This document shows positions 18,910-27,838 of a stretch of DNA of 40,697 nucleotides, one piece after another. Made by a program: the position numbers and the translations under genes. Origin of the DNA: an uncultured Desulfovibrionaceae bacterium (lineage in GTDB: Bacteria > Desulfobacterota > Desulfovibrionia > Desulfovibrionales > Desulfovibrionaceae); NCBI GenBank assembly GCA_949741925.1, contig CATJOY010000028.1, forward strand, positions 1 to 40,697, in the 5' to 3' direction. Numbering within the stretch: the stretch's first letter is position 1; the number at the start of each line of letters is the position of its first letter. The notes below the pieces were generated by a model, which saw nothing but the letters and a program-made list of their open reading frames with translations, searched no databases and was not told the DNA's origin.

Positions 18910-19020
18910 AGGGCCTCCTGGGCTAAGGCCCTCCCCTGGTGGGGGGCCGCGTTACGGGACAGCACGCCCCAAGGCCGGGAATCCACGACCGGGCGCAAAG
19001 GGAAAAAGCCAAGGACCACA

Positions 19021-19053
19021 ACGGCCCCGTCGGAAAGACTCCGCCGGGGCCGT
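19021..19053 (-). terminator. GC-rich stem-loop between rplI and dnaB
   Basis: Nine base pairs (ACGGCCCCG with CGGGGCCGT), then a single mismatch and a short inner CGG/CCG stem, centred 22 bases after rplI. No T run follows on the minus strand, so it could be an attenuator or an mRNA-stability element instead of a full terminator, lowering dnaB expression relative to the ribosomal genes. Confidence 0.5.
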
Positions 19054-19074
19054 TATCAATACGGTAGGCCGGGA

Positions 19075-19626
19075 TTATTCGGCTGGCTGTTCTTCTCGGG
19101 CCGTATCTTCGGCGGCAGCGGCTTCTTCGGCAGCGGCGGCTTCAACCGGGGCTTCGGCGGCAGCTTCTTCCTCATGGAAGCGCTCTTCGGGAGCCACGGT
19201 TACCTTGAATTCCGCTACCACATCAGCATGAAGCCGGGCGCGGACCGGGAATTCACCAATGCTGCGGATGGGGGCATCCAGCAGAATACGGCGACGGTCA
19301 ATGGTAATACCCTGGGCAGTAAGGGCATCGGCAATCATGGCGCTGGTCACGGAGCCATACAGCTTATCGTTTTCACCGACGCGCATGGTGATGACCACCT
19401 GGGCCCGTTCGAGCTGCCCGGCCAGGTCGCCTGCGGCGGCGCGCAGGGCATCCATGCGGGCCTGCAACTTTTTCCGCTCCAGTTCAAAGGCCTTGAGATT
19501 GCCCGGGGTGGCCTGCATAGCCATGCCCTGAGGCAGAAGATAGTTGCGGCCGTAACCGGGGCGCACGGTAACTACATCGCCCAAACGACCCAGGTTTTCA
19601 ACGTCCGCTCTGAGTATAACTTTCAT
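19075..19626 (-). CDS. rplI: 50S ribosomal protein L9 with acidic C-terminal tail
   Basis: A 183-residue protein. The N-terminal domain (MKVILRADVENLGRLGDVVT, then GYGRNYLLPQGMA) and central helix are typical. Usual length is about 148; the last ~35 residues here are almost only Ala, Glu and Pro. L9 stabilises the L1 stalk region and restrains frameshifting. It follows rpsR by 11 bases. Confidence 0.95.
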   Translation of the reverse strand: MKVILRADVENLGRLGDVVTVRPGYGRNYLLPQGMAMQATPGNLKAFELERKKLQARMDALRAAAGDLAGQLERAQVVITMRVGENDKLYGSVTSAMIADALTAQGITIDRRRILLDAPIRSIGEFPVRARLHADVVAEFKVTVAPEERFHEEEAAAEAPVEAAAAEEAAAAEDTAREEQPAE

Positions 19627-19637
19627 AGACGGACCTC

Positions 19638-19901
19638 CTACAGCACGCTTTTCTTCTTCACGTCACTGGCGTGCGTGGCCGTGTAGATCATCAAGGCCAT
19701 CTGGCGGGCCCGTTTGATCTGGGTGGTCAGGCGACGCTGGTGAAACGCGCAGGTGCCGGTTATGCGGCGGGCGATTATCTTGCCGCGTTCGGTAACAAAA
19801 TCTTTAAGGATGTCGGGCCGCTTGTAATCCAGGGGCAGATCCTTATCCGCACAAAAACGGCAGAATTTGCGGCGGGGGGTAAATTTTTTCTTAAAGCTCA
19901 T
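19638..19901 (-). CDS. rpsR: 30S ribosomal protein S18
   Basis: An 87-residue protein, starting at the ATG at 19901 ([17 protein letters not shown]), which comes one base after the rpsF stop (TGAGATG). A longer frame to 19940 would overlap rpsF. The Cys-x2-Cys pair plus Cys and His in GTCAFHQ suggest the zinc form. It ends with [17 protein letters not shown]18 pairs with S6 on the platform. Confidence 0.96.
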   Translation of the reverse strand: MSFKKKFTPRRKFCRFCADKDLPLDYKRPDILKDFVTERGKIIARRITGTCAFHQRRLTTQIKRARQMALMIYTATHASDVKKKSVL

Positions 19902-19902
19902 C

Positions 19903-20217
19903 TCAGGCAGCCTCCTCCGCTTTTGGCGTTGCTTCTTCAAGCAGGACAGACGTAAACTTATAGATGCCGTCGGTTATGCGTATATTCCGCTCCAGTTCGG
20001 CAACCAGGCTGCCGGCGCCGGTGTAGACCAGGCGCACATAATAGCCGCGCATGTGCTTCCGGACCGGGTAGGCCAGATCGCGCATGCCCCAATGGTCAGT
20101 TTCGAGGAGGGAACCGTGTTCCCGCTCAATGACCGCCGTCAGCGCCGTGAGAATCTCTTCACGGCCTTCGGTGGCCAGCTCCGGGGAAAGGAGCAACAGG
20201 GTTTCATACTTTCTCAT
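19903..20217 (-). CDS. rpsF: 30S ribosomal protein S6
   Basis: A 104-residue protein, [20 protein letters not shown] at the start and [20 protein letters not shown] near the end, the S6 signature. AAGGAG precedes the ATG. It heads the rpsF-rpsR-rplI operon. In other bacteria the S6:S18 complex binds its own mRNA leader; a possible structure is listed at 20238-20280. Confidence 0.96.
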   Translation of the reverse strand: MRKYETLLLLSPELATEGREEILTALTAVIEREHGSLLETDHWGMRDLAYPVRKHMRGYYVRLVYTGAGSLVAELERNIRITDGIYKFTSVLLEEATPKAEEAA

Positions 20218-20237
20218 ACCATCTCCTTATGGACGTA

Positions 20238-20280
20238 AGGCCCTTCCACCCTATGGAAGAGCAAGGCTGAATCAGGGCCT
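20238..20280 (-). promoter_or_regulatory. structured leader upstream of rpsF
   Basis: On the minus strand AGGCCC pairs with GGGCCT and, nested inside, CTTCCA pairs with TGGAAG around a TAGGG loop, leaving a one-sided internal loop of about 14 bases. It lies 21 bases before rpsF. S6:S18 leader elements are also two-tier hairpins with an asymmetric loop, but I could not match their conserved CCG core with confidence. Confidence 0.35.
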
Positions 20281-20306
20281 TTACCTGCGCCTGACAAGAA
20301 TGTCAA
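20278..20306 (-). promoter_or_regulatory. candidate promoter for rpsF-rpsR-rplI
   Basis: A perfect TTGACA on the minus strand (20301-20306) is followed after 17 bases by TAAAGG, a weak -10. If used, transcription would begin near 20271 and cut off the 5' arm of the hairpin listed at 20238-20280, so either this promoter or that structure is wrong. Confidence 0.35.
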
Positions 20307-20479
20307 CCTGCCAACGGACCGGTCGCCTGCCGCAACGGCGCCGGATACCCCCGGCTTCTTCCGATTCGGAAGACAAGAAGCTGCCGCCAAGAGACTTTTC
20401 CCCAAAAACTGCCCCCCCCTGGAGGCCGTTCCCGCAACGAGCCTCTTCTGTTGCGGTGAGGATACTTTGAAAAAGGTGC

Positions 20480-20508
20480 TTGACACGTGCAAGGCTATCA
20501 CTTATAAG
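20480..20508 (+). promoter_or_regulatory. strong promoter for tRNA-Val
   Basis: TTGACA, 17 bases, then TATAAG, ending 15 bases before the tRNA. Near-consensus boxes and ideal spacing. Confidence 0.85.
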
Positions 20509-20523
20509 CCTGTTTCCTGCAAG

Positions 20524-20599
20524 GGGCAGTTAGCTCAGTTGGTAGAGCACCGCCTTCACACGGCGGGGGTCACAGGTTCAAGTCCTGTACTGCCCACCA
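20524..20599 (+). tRNA. tRNA-Val (anticodon CAC)
   Basis: A 76-base tRNA with encoded CCA. The acceptor arms GGGCAGT and ACTGCCC pair perfectly; the D arm is GCTC...GAGC; the anticodon stem CCGCC/GGCGG holds loop TTCACAC, giving anticodon CAC, which reads GUG (Val); the T arm ACAGG/CCTGT holds TTCAAGT. It is transcribed opposite to rpsF and towards the defence operon. tRNA genes are frequent integration sites, which fits the accessory region to the right. Confidence 0.95.
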
Positions 20600-20607
20600 G
20601 AAAATTT

Positions 20608-20640
20608 AGGGACTTCCGAAGATTTCGTAAGTCCCTTCTT
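20608..20640 (+). terminator. terminator after tRNA-Val
   Basis: AGGGACTT pairs with AAGTCCCT (8 bp) with an inner CGAA/TTCG stem, followed by TCTT. The T run is short, but the position directly after the tRNA fits. Confidence 0.65.
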
Positions 20641-21206
20641 CGTTGCAAGACATAGTATTCTGCTTTTATCCCGCTTCGTGATGATGCCCCGGTACGAATC
20701 ATGATACTCATCGTATTCTCCTTTCCCGTACAGAATAAACGGAGTTGATAGAAGCCCTTCCCTCTAAAGATAGGGCAAGCAAAAAATTCCTTTTTCAAGA
20801 TGTTCCCCTGGAGGAACTGTTGCAACGCCCTCCTGCCTCCCTTTTCCATCACATGGTGAAGCGACTGCAGAAAAAGCGCTCCCCTTACCGCTATCCAGAA
20901 TACGCTCCCTGAAGATGGGCAAAAAGCCCGTCAAACGGGTGACCGGTGCCGCACTGGTAATGCGCAGATACCACGAAAGCTGAATACCACCCCTCGCTCG
21001 CAGGTCTTTCGACGGCCTGCCCCCAATACGCATCCGTCTGCCCGTAAGGTATGCCCGAAATTCCAAAAGTGATGCACTCCTGTAGCACTTTTCCAAAAAC
21101 ACCGGCGCTGCGGCCATGATGGTATCTCTCCCCTCGCCGTACATTTTCTTCATACTTCCATTATTCCAGTCTATCCGGCACTATTCGACATAAATCGCTT
21201 GTCTTG
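20641..21206. other. gap between tRNA-Val and the defence operon
   Basis: About 570 bases without a gene I can support. The best ORF is on the minus strand at 20764-21153 (129 codons, weak GGAAG before its ATG); it is Arg- and Gly-rich, matches no family I know, and nearby frames show short protein-like stretches (for example LQQFLQGNILKK), so it may be debris of an older gene. A small minus-strand ORF starting at 20711 runs into the tRNA and is rejected. No integrase or transposase remnant is recognisable. Confidence 0.4.
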
Positions 21207-21243
21207 CTTCCGCAACCATCGTACTCTGGTTAGTAGGCGGAAG
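21207..21243 (+). promoter_or_regulatory. inverted repeat ahead of the BREX regulator gene
   Basis: CTTCCGC-AACC and GGTT-AGTAG-GCGGAAG form an imperfect stem with a 5-base bulge, followed by TTTTT. It could be a terminator that isolates the operon from upstream transcription, or an operator: a poor promoter-like pair (TTGTCT, 17 bases, TACTCT at 21199-21227) overlaps it. The regulator gene starts 62 bases later. Confidence 0.4.
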
Positions 21244-21305
21244 TTTTTCAGCGGACGCGTCATTCAGTGAGCACACAGTACTTTGCTGCGACAAGGAACA
21301 GAACA

Positions 21306-21518
21306 ATGGAAGATCGTTGGCTTACTGTTGATGAAATCTGCAAGTACCTCAGCATAACAAACGAGACGATCTACAAGTGGATTGAGCAGCGCGGTATGCC
21401 GGGCCACCGGGTCGGGCGGTGTTGGATGTTCAAGCAGGACGAGGTGGATGGCTGGGCACGCACGGGAGGTGCGGCCGACCAAGCCGACAAGCCCTCGTCA
21501 GCCGAGGGGGGCTCATGA
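21306..21518 (+). CDS. excisionase-family HTH regulator of the BREX operon
   Basis: A 70-residue protein. I chose the ATG at 21306, preceded by AAGGAAC; an in-frame GTG at 21267 would add 13 unconserved residues. WLTVDEICKYLSITNETIYK (residues 5-24) is a MerR/excisionase-type winged HTH, followed by GMPGHRVGRCWMFKQDEVDGW, the standard wing and C-terminal helix of this family. Such proteins bind DNA; beside defence operons they are likely transcriptional regulators. Its stop overlaps the brxF start (ATGA), so it is co-translated with BREX. Function is inferred from family and position. Confidence 0.75.
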   Translation: MEDRWLTVDEICKYLSITNETIYKWIEQRGMPGHRVGRCWMFKQDEVDGWARTGGAADQADKPSSAEGGS

Positions 21519-22012
21519 ATCAGGTCGTTGTTGCAGAAGCGCTTCAGGCTTTAGCAGCCGCCAACGAGGCCTATTACCGGCTGGTTTTACTGGTTGGCGG
21601 ACCGAATTCCGGCAAGACAGCCGTTCTGCGGGCAGTGGCCGACACGCTCGGCGTTGTCTCCCTCAATACGGGCCTAGCGCTTTCTGAACGCCTGCTGGAG
21701 CTGACTGCCAGGCAGCGGGCCTTACGTTTGCCGGAAATTTTTACGGATACTCTCGCCTCCGGTGAACAGCCTGTGGTTCTGGATAATACAGAAATTCTGT
21801 TTGACAGGAGCCTGCAACAAGACCCCCTGCGGTTGCTCCAGGGCATTGCCAGGAATCGCCAGGTGCTGGCCTGTTGGAATGGCCGGATCGAAAACGGCAA
21901 ACTTCTGTATGCAGAGCCGGGACACTCCGAATACCGTCAATACCCGGTAGAAGATTTTTTTGTTGTGGGAATGAACGCCTGCAGCGGCGCAGGCAGAGGA
22001 TACGGCGCATGA
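21515..22012 (+). CDS. brxF: BREX-3 P-loop protein BrxF
   Basis: A 165-residue small ATPase. The ATG at 21515 overlaps the preceding stop as ATGA; an ORF extending left to 21419 is only the open frame. Walker A is GGPNSGKT (residues 28-35) and Walker B ends at VVLDNTE (Asp90). Size, motifs and position directly before brxC match BrxF, a component particular to type 3 BREX whose exact role is unknown. It overlaps brxC by ATGA at 22009-22012. The family call leans on the operon context as well as the motif pattern. Confidence 0.8.
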   Translation: MNQVVVAEALQALAAANEAYYRLVLLVGGPNSGKTAVLRAVADTLGVVSLNTGLALSERLLELTARQRALRLPEIFTDTLASGEQPVVLDNTEILFDRSLQQDPLRLLQGIARNRQVLACWNGRIENGKLLYAEPGHSEYRQYPVEDFFVVGMNACSGAGRGYGA

Positions 22013-25000
22013 AATACGGTGATTGCATTCAATTTGACCCCATTGAGTCCGTTGTCCAGTTGCGGGACGCAGATAAAAAGGAAACCGCCGAAAGGCTCGT
22101 CGCCACCTATGTTATTTCTGAAGAAATGGCCGAGCGGTTGACCGAACTGGTCATCCCGCAGTTGCAGTTCTCTGTACCCGCCGATAACAAGGCCCTGCTC
22201 ATCGTGGGGAACTACGGAACCGGTAAATCCCACCTAATGGCCTTTATCTCCAGCCTCGCCGCAGACGCCGCGCTGCTACCTTCGTTGCAACATTCCCGGG
22301 TTGCCGCAGCGGCGGAGCAAATCGCCGGTCGGTTTAAGGTCATCCGTACCGAAATCGGCTCTACAACCATGTCGCTTCGCAACATCCTTATCAGCGCGCT
22401 GGAAGAAAACCTGGCCGCAATGGGGGTTTCCTACACCTTCCCGGCATCGGAGACGATTTCCGGCCACAAGCGGGCCTTTGAAGACATGATGGAGGCCTTC
22501 GCCCAGGTCTACCCCGAGCAGGGGCTCCTGCTGGTCATCGACGAACTTTTGGATTATCTGCGCGGCCGTAAAGACCAAGAACTGATTCTAGATTTAAACT
22601 TTCTTCGTGAAGCCGCCGAGGTCTGCAAGGATCTGCGTTTCCGCTTCATGGCCGGGGTGCAAGAAGCCATCTTCGACAGTTCCCGTTTCAACTTTGTGGC
22701 GGATAGCCTGCGCCGTGTGAAAGACCGGTTCGAGCAGATCCTCATTGCCAGGAACGACGTTAAGTTCGTGGTCGCCAACCGTCTGCTCAGAAAAACAACG
22801 GAGCAGCAAGCGAAGATCCGCGACTACCTAACTGGCTTTTCCAAATTCTACGGGCATCTCAATGAGCGCATGGACGAGTTCGTCCGGCTCTTCCCCGTGC
22901 ATCCGGATTATATTGATACCTTCGAGCGGATCACCGCGGCGGAAAAGCGGGAAGTGCTCCGAACCCTTTCCAGAACCATGCAGGCGCTGCTGAACACCGC
23001 AGTTCCGCAGGACCGCCCCGCCCTCATCACGTACGATAGCTACTGGAACGAATTGCGCAAAAACCCGGTATTCCGGTCTGATCCTAGTATCAAGGAAGTC
23101 ATCGACCGCAGCCAGGTTTTGGAAGACCGTGTTCAGCAGGCCTTTACCCAGCCGCGCAACAAACCCATGGCCTTGCGCATCATCCATGCCTTGTCCGTCC
23201 ATCGCCTGACCACGGTCGATATCTACGCTCCTCTCGGCGCAACGCCGGAAGAACTGCGGGATACACTGTTTTTGTACGATCCCATGATCGCTGAACTCGG
23301 CACCGACGAACCGGCCAAAGACCTGCTCACCCTGGTGGAAACGGTTCTGCGCGAAATCCACAAGACGTTGAGCGGCCAGTTCCTCTCCACCAATCCCGAC
23401 AACAGGCAATACTACCTGGACCTCAAAAAAACCGACGATTACGACGCGCTGATCGAAAAACGCATAGAGAGTCTGGATGACACATTTCTTGACCGGGCCT
23501 ATTTCGAGGCGTTGAAGCGAATCATGGAACGCCAGGATACCCAGGTCTACGCAACGGGTTATCACATCTGGGAATATGAGCTGCTCTGGCAGGAGCATAA
23601 GGCCGCCCGGGCTGGGTATCTCTTCTTCGGGACGCCCAACCAGCGCTCCACGGCGGTGCCGCAGCGCGACTTCTACCTGTATTTTGTCCAGCCCTATGAG
23701 CCGTTGCGTTTCAAGGATGAACTCTTGGGCGACGAGGTGTTCTTTCGCCTCAAGGAGAAAGATGACCACCTCACCGCCTTGCTCAAAAGCTACGCCGCCG
23801 CCATTGACCTCGCTTCCACCTCGTCGGGCACGCCTAAACATACTTACGAGGCCAAGGCCAAGGGCTTTTTGCAGAAAATCGTTCAGTGGTTACAACAGCA
23901 TGTGACCGAGGCGTTCGAAATAACCTGGCAGGGCAAGGCCAAGCCGCTGAGCGAATGGCTCAAAGGCCGGATCAATTCTCCCCTTTCGGGCGGGGGACGC
24001 GAGGATACCCTTAACTTCCGCGATCTTGCCAATACCGTGGCCTCCATCTGCCTCGCGCCCCATTTCCAGGATAAGGCACCGGAATATCCGTTCTTTTCCG
24101 TGCTCATCACCGGCGCCAACCGTAGCCAGGCGGCTCAGGATGCGTTGCGGGCCATTGCCTCGCAAAACCGCACCAAGCAGGCTACGGCTGTTCTCGACGC
24201 CCTGGAGTTGCTGGAGGGCGAACGCATTGATACGAGCAGGTCACGATACGCGCAGTACATCCTGGAACTCTTCCGCGCCAAGGGGCATGGCCAGGTGATC
24301 AACCGCAGCGAAGTCTTCCGTGAGGACCATGGTCTCGAATTCATGGCGCCGGGCCTCTACCGACTGGAAGAAGAGTGGGTTCTCGTGCTTCTGGCCGCCC
24401 TGGTCTACTCCGGCGACGTGGTGCTCGCCATTCCGGGGAAAAAATTCAACGCCACGGATCTACGCGAACTTGCGGCCACCAGCCTGGATGAATTGAGAAA
24501 TTTTAAACATCTGGAAGAGCCCAAGAATTGGAACCTCCCCGGTTTCAAAGCCCTGTTTGAACTGCTTGGCATGGCGCCAGGCTCCGCCCAGGCCCTGACG
24601 CGTAACGATGACAAGGTATTGCAGGCACTTCTGCAACGCGCGGATGCCATAACCTGTCGCCTGCTGCAGGCCGCCAATCTTCTACATTCCGGCCTGACGT
24701 TCTGGGGGCGGGATGTGAGCGCCCACCTTGCCGGTTCCGCCGCCGTGCTTGAAGCCGCTAAGAACTTTTTCGACTCCCTATCGATATACACCTCGTTGGG
24801 CAAACTGAAAAATTTCAACGCCGGTGTCCAGGATATTGCCTCGTATGCGAGCACACTCGCGGCGCTGAAAGAGATTGAGGAACTCCACGCGCTCGTGCAA
24901 CAGCTTACGCCCCTGACCGCCTGGTTGAGCACTGCCGAGGCTGTTTTGCCGGAAGGGCACCAGTGGGTGGAGCAAATCAAGGCGGCACAACAGGATTTCC

Positions 25001-25746
25001 ACGAAAAGCTCCGTGACGCCGGGCGGCAGGGCAATGCCGATATCCCCACCCTGGCGCGAAATACCGGGATTCGCCTGAAAACCCTGCAAAAAGACTACAT
25101 CAAGGCTTACAGCGATATGCATCGCAAGGCCCGGCTTGGCATCAATGATGACTCGCGGAAAAAGAGCCTCCAGCAGGATCAGCGCCTGAAAACACTGAAC
25201 GCTCTCTCCATCGTGAGTCTTTTGCCCAGGCAGCAGTTGGTCGCGTTCCAGGAGGATTTGGCCGGGCTGGTGAGCTGCCCCATGCTGACCGAACAGGATC
25301 TTGAGAAAAGTCCGGTCTGTCCGCACTGCAATTTCCGGCCTGCTGCCGAGCGAAATGGCGACGCCGGAACCATGTATCTGGAGAAGCTGGACGGCGACTT
25401 GGAAAACATGCTGCAGAACTGGACCGCTACCCTGGCCGAAAACCTCGAAGATCCGATAACCCAGTCAAAGCTCGAACTATTGCAGGAGCAGGAACGTTCC
25501 GCCCTGCAAGCCTTCATGAAGAGGAGAAAATTGCCCTCGCCGCTGAATGACGAGTTCGTTCAGGCCCTAAAAACCGTGCTCTCCGGCCTGGTCAAGGTGG
25601 GTATCAACGCGAAAGCCATCCACACGGCTTTGCTCCGGGCAGGCGGACCAGCCAAGCCCGAGGAGATAAAGCGCCGTTTTGCCGAGTATATCGACAAGCA
25701 AAGCAAGGGATATGACCCTGACAACGTGCGGATAGTGCTCGAGTAG
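22009..25746 (+). CDS. brxC: BREX large ATPase BrxC
   Basis: A 1245-residue protein, started at the ATG overlapping the brxF stop; the longer open frame from 21874 overlaps brxF. The AAA-type domain has Walker [11 protein letters not shown] (Lys73) and Walker [11 protein letters not shown] (Asp178-Glu179), as in BrxC/PglY. The rest is mostly helical, with a late CPHC near residue 1105 and an upstream Cys that might form part of a metal site. BrxC is a core, essential BREX ATPase, thought to act in phage DNA recognition or blockage. The gene is GC-rich (hand counts 52-60% in sampled rows) and ends 28 bases before the next gene. Confidence 0.9.
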   Translation: MKYGDCIQFDPIESVVQLRDADKKETAERLVATYVISEEMAERLTELVIPQLQFSVPADNKALLIVGNYGTGKSHLMAFISSLAADAALLPSLQHSRVAAAAEQIAGRFKVIRTEIGSTTMSLRNILISALEENLAAMGVSYTFPASETISGHKRAFEDMMEAFAQVYPEQGLLLVIDELLDYLRGRKDQELILDLNFLREAAEVCKDLRFRFMAGVQEAIFDSSRFNFVADSLRRVKDRFEQILIARNDVKFVVANRLLRKTTEQQAKIRDYLTGFSKFYGHLNERMDEFVRLFPVHPDYIDTFERITAAEKREVLRTLSRTMQALLNTAVPQDRPALITYDSYWNELRKNPVFRSDPSIKEVIDRSQVLEDRVQQAFTQPRNKPMALRIIHALSVHRLTTVDIYAPLGATPEELRDTLFLYDPMIAELGTDEPAKDLLTLVETVLREIHKTLSGQFLSTNPDNRQYYLDLKKTDDYDALIEKRIESLDDTFLDRAYFEALKRIMERQDTQVYATGYHIWEYELLWQEHKAARAGYLFFGTPNQRSTAVPQRDFYLYFVQPYEPLRFKDELLGDEVFFRLKEKDDHLTALLKSYAAAIDLASTSSGTPKHTYEAKAKGFLQKIVQWLQQHVTEAFEITWQGKAKPLSEWLKGRINSPLSGGGREDTLNFRDLANTVASICLAPHFQDKAPEYPFFSVLITGANRSQAAQDALRAIASQNRTKQATAVLDALELLEGERIDTSRSRYAQYILELFRAKGHGQVINRSEVFREDHGLEFMAPGLYRLEEEWVLVLLAALVYSGDVVLAIPGKKFNATDLRELAATSLDELRNFKHLEEPKNWNLPGFKALFELLGMAPGSAQALTRNDDKVLQALLQRADAITCRLLQAANLLHSGLTFWGRDVSAHLAGSAAVLEAAKNFFDSLSIYTSLGKLKNFNAGVQDIASYASTLAALKEIEELHALVQQLTPLTAWLSTAEAVLPEGHQWVEQIKAAQQDFHEKLRDAGRQGNADIPTLARNTGIRLKTLQKDYIKAYSDMHRKARLGINDDSRKKSLQQDQRLKTLNALSIVSLLPRQQLVAFQEDLAGLVSCPMLTEQDLEKSPVCPHCNFRPAAERNGDAGTMYLEKLDGDLENMLQNWTATLAENLEDPITQSKLELLQEQERSALQAFMKRRKLPSPLNDEFVQALKTVLSGLVKVGINAKAIHTALLRAGGPAKPEEIKRRFAEYIDKQSKGYDPDNVRIVLE

Positions 25747-25774
25747 CATACGCTGCTTCGTTAGGAGAATCGAA

Positions 25775-27082
25775 ATGGCAAGAGTAAAAGGTCTGGTAAT
25801 CAGGTTGCCGGATAATCGCCTGGATCTTTTTGAGCGGCATGTGGCTCATCAAGTGGAATTCGGCCAACCCGTGTCCTATTTCCCTCACGCCAACACAACG
25901 CCCATCCTCTGTTTTGTATTTGTGGCAGATAATCTTACGCATCTTGCTCATGGATATGCGGGGCAAGGCGCAGGATCACAGATGCGCACTGTACGGCTGT
26001 ACAAGATGCTGAAGCTTCGGTTACCGCTTTCACGGGCACAGCTTCTCGGTGACACAAACGGTCAGTTCCGGGCAGCCCTTGCCGCACGTTTTGAATATGA
26101 GGGGCTGTTAACGGAAAAGGGGCGTGAACATCTGATCAAGCTGTTATTACGCGTTGCCCCTGAGAGCCGAGAGATATTGGATCTTTTTTCAGAAGACTTT
26201 GCTGACAAGCTAGAGGGGCTTAGCCCGAGCGTCCGGAAAAATCTTGCAGCGCAGAAAGAAGCCGTTATGACGGCTATTCTCCTGGCTGGGCAAGGGTTTG
26301 ACCGTAAGGTTGGGCGGGAATGGAAGCTCAAGGAAGGGCAACGTTCTTTTCTTGATGGTCTCCCGGGCGTGAGGCTTTCTGAAGATAAAATGATTTTTCA
26401 TGATATGCGCCGGTTTCCCGGCTTTGAAGCCATGGAAGAAAGCGTAAAGGGGAGCATTGTTTTTTCATCCGCCAGCGAAACGTTGACCATTGTTCTTGCC
26501 AATAGAGATCCCTTGGAACAACTGACTGGAGCAGATCTCATTTACTACAACGATACGTATGACAGTTTTGTTTTTGTTCAATACAAAGCCTTGGATGATC
26601 GGTATAATAACAGCTATCGTCCGGATTCTCAGCTTGAAGAGGAGCTTCAGCGCATGGAATCGTTGCTGAAGTATACCGGGCAGGGCAAGATAACTTGCTG
26701 CGATGACTTCCGGCTCCATGGGAATCCTTTTTTTCTAAAGCTATGCCAACGTAATGATTTTGAGCCTGAAAGCACGGAACTGACAATGGGGATGTATATT
26801 CCCCTGGAATATTGGAATCTTTTGGTGGAGACAGGACAAATTGAGGGCCCGCGCGGCGGAATGGCCGCTACCTTTGATAACGTCGGAAGATATCTGAGCA
26901 ACTCTGAATTTGCGACTTTGGTTGCAAAAGCCTGGGTTGGCAGTAATCCCGCCCAGTCTGCAATGTTGAACCCTCTGATCTCGGAAACGATCCAAACGGG
27001 CCGAGCCGTTGTTTACGCGGTAAAACATCCCAGAACCGCCCGCAAAAAACGCATGAAATACAGGGTAAACGTTGGCCGATGA
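25775..27082 (+). CDS. uncharacterised BREX cargo protein with PD-(D/E)xK-like motif
   Basis: A 435-residue protein with a good ribosome-binding site (AGGAG, 8 bases before ATG). I recognise no named family. Residues 1-130 look alpha/beta. At 252-271, GADLIYY (Asp254) and FVFVQYK (Gln269, Lys271) sit on two predicted strands, spacing D-x14-QxK; this resembles the PD-(D/E)xK nuclease core in the QxK variant known from Mrr-type enzymes. Helix-rich segments (about 285-300) and a basic end (residues 418-435, TARKKRMKYRVNVGR) follow. It is not a standard BREX-3 component. Its base composition (about 37-45% GC in sampled rows) is lower than brxC, which suggests separate acquisition. Likely a nuclease-like accessory; not demonstrated. 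Confidence 0.6.
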   Translation: MARVKGLVIRLPDNRLDLFERHVAHQVEFGQPVSYFPHANTTPILCFVFVADNLTHLAHGYAGQGAGSQMRTVRLYKMLKLRLPLSRAQLLGDTNGQFRAALAARFEYEGLLTEKGREHLIKLLLRVAPESREILDLFSEDFADKLEGLSPSVRKNLAAQKEAVMTAILLAGQGFDRKVGREWKLKEGQRSFLDGLPGVRLSEDKMIFHDMRRFPGFEAMEESVKGSIVFSSASETLTIVLANRDPLEQLTGADLIYYNDTYDSFVFVQYKALDDRYNNSYRPDSQLEEELQRMESLLKYTGQGKITCCDDFRLHGNPFFLKLCQRNDFEPESTELTMGMYIPLEYWNLLVETGQIEGPRGGMAATFDNVGRYLSNSEFATLVAKAWVGSNPAQSAMLNPLISETIQTGRAVVYAVKHPRTARKKRMKYRVNVGR

Positions 27083-27091
27083 GGAGCTTCT

Positions 27092-27240
27092 ATGGTTATC
27101 AGCGAAATCACTTTGAAAAATTTCCTGAGCTATGGCGAGCAGCAGGAATCCGTTCCCCTTGGCCCGCTTAATGTGGTGATCGGACCGAGCGGCTCGGGGA
27201 AGTCTACCCTGTTGGAGGCCATAAAAATCATCCGCAATGC
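27092..27240 (+). pseudogene. remnant of SMC/OLD-like AAA ATPase (N-terminus only)
   Basis: The first ~50 codons of an ABC/SMC-type ATPase survive: ITLKNFLSYGEQQESVPL, then LNVVIGPSGSGKSTLLEAI with Walker A GPSGSGKST. The start signal (GAGGAG before ATG) is intact. After IKIIRN the homology breaks off and the frame runs into DUF4276 coding sequence out of register, ending at 27406 with meaningless residues. Several hundred codons of the ATPase are missing. Such ATPases pair with DUF4276 proteins, and the partner's remnant follows directly. Confidence 0.75.
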
Positions 27241-27819
27241 TCGTGCCGGACAGGCTTTTCAGCCTCCCTTGGTAAGGCCGGGATATCCGGCGCCATGCCG
27301 CGTATCGTTGCCTGCGGCAGCCGTGGCGAGGCATATGAGAAATTCCGCATGGCCGTGGGCCAGGGCCAGAAAGCTTTTCTGCTGGTTGACAGCGAGTCGT
27401 CTGTAGACGCGAAACACGCCACGGGCCAGCCTGATGCCTGGAAGCCGTGGGAACATTTTCACCGCCAGGCGAACAAGAGCTGTTCAAAACCGGCATCCGC
27501 ATCCGATAAGGATTGCCACGTGATGGTTCAGGTCATGGAAAGCTGGTTTCTCACCGACAAAGAGACGCTGGCTGCCTTTTTCGGCCAGGGGTTCCGCAGC
27601 CATTCGCTTCCCGCACAGAGCAGCGTGGAGGCTGTGGGCAAAGATGCCGTGTACCGGGGGCTGGAAAACGCCTCTCACTCCTGCAAGACCAAGGCATGTT
27701 ATGGAAAAGGCCCCCACTCTTTCAAGGTTCTCGCGCTGCTTGCCCCAGCCAAGCTGTGCAGCGCGTCACCGTGGGCCAAAGGGTTTATTGATACGGTAAC
27801 AACACGCGTAGCGGGGTAA
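27241..27819 (+). pseudogene. DUF4276 protein lacking its N-terminus
   Basis: From 27241 this frame reads CRTGFSASLGKAGISGAMPR, IVACGSRGEAYEKFRMAV and AFLLVDSES, matching DUF4276 from near its beginning to its end (KGPHSFKVLALLAPAKL and ASPWAKGFIDTV). The usual first ~20 residues, including the EGGGD-type acidic motif typical of this Toprim-like family, are gone: they were removed with most of the ATPase gene by one deletion whose junction is near 27238-27246. An ATG at 27295 could start a 174-residue product but has no good ribosome-binding site, so activity is doubtful. Confidence 0.7.
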
Positions 27820-27838
27820 TCCGAACATCGGGGAAGTC

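Noticed and set aside
18373..19686. 437-codon plus-strand ORF
   Set aside because: It lies opposite rplI and dnaB, which are certain; it is a GC-driven shadow frame with no domain pattern.
20556..20852. 98-codon minus-strand ORF running through the tRNA-Val gene
   Set aside because: Its end is the antisense translation of a tRNA (GSTGLEPVTPAV), a well-known spurious product; the start region shows no family.
22828..23841. 337-codon minus-strand ORF
   Set aside because: Antisense to brxC over its whole length, with no recognisable motif.
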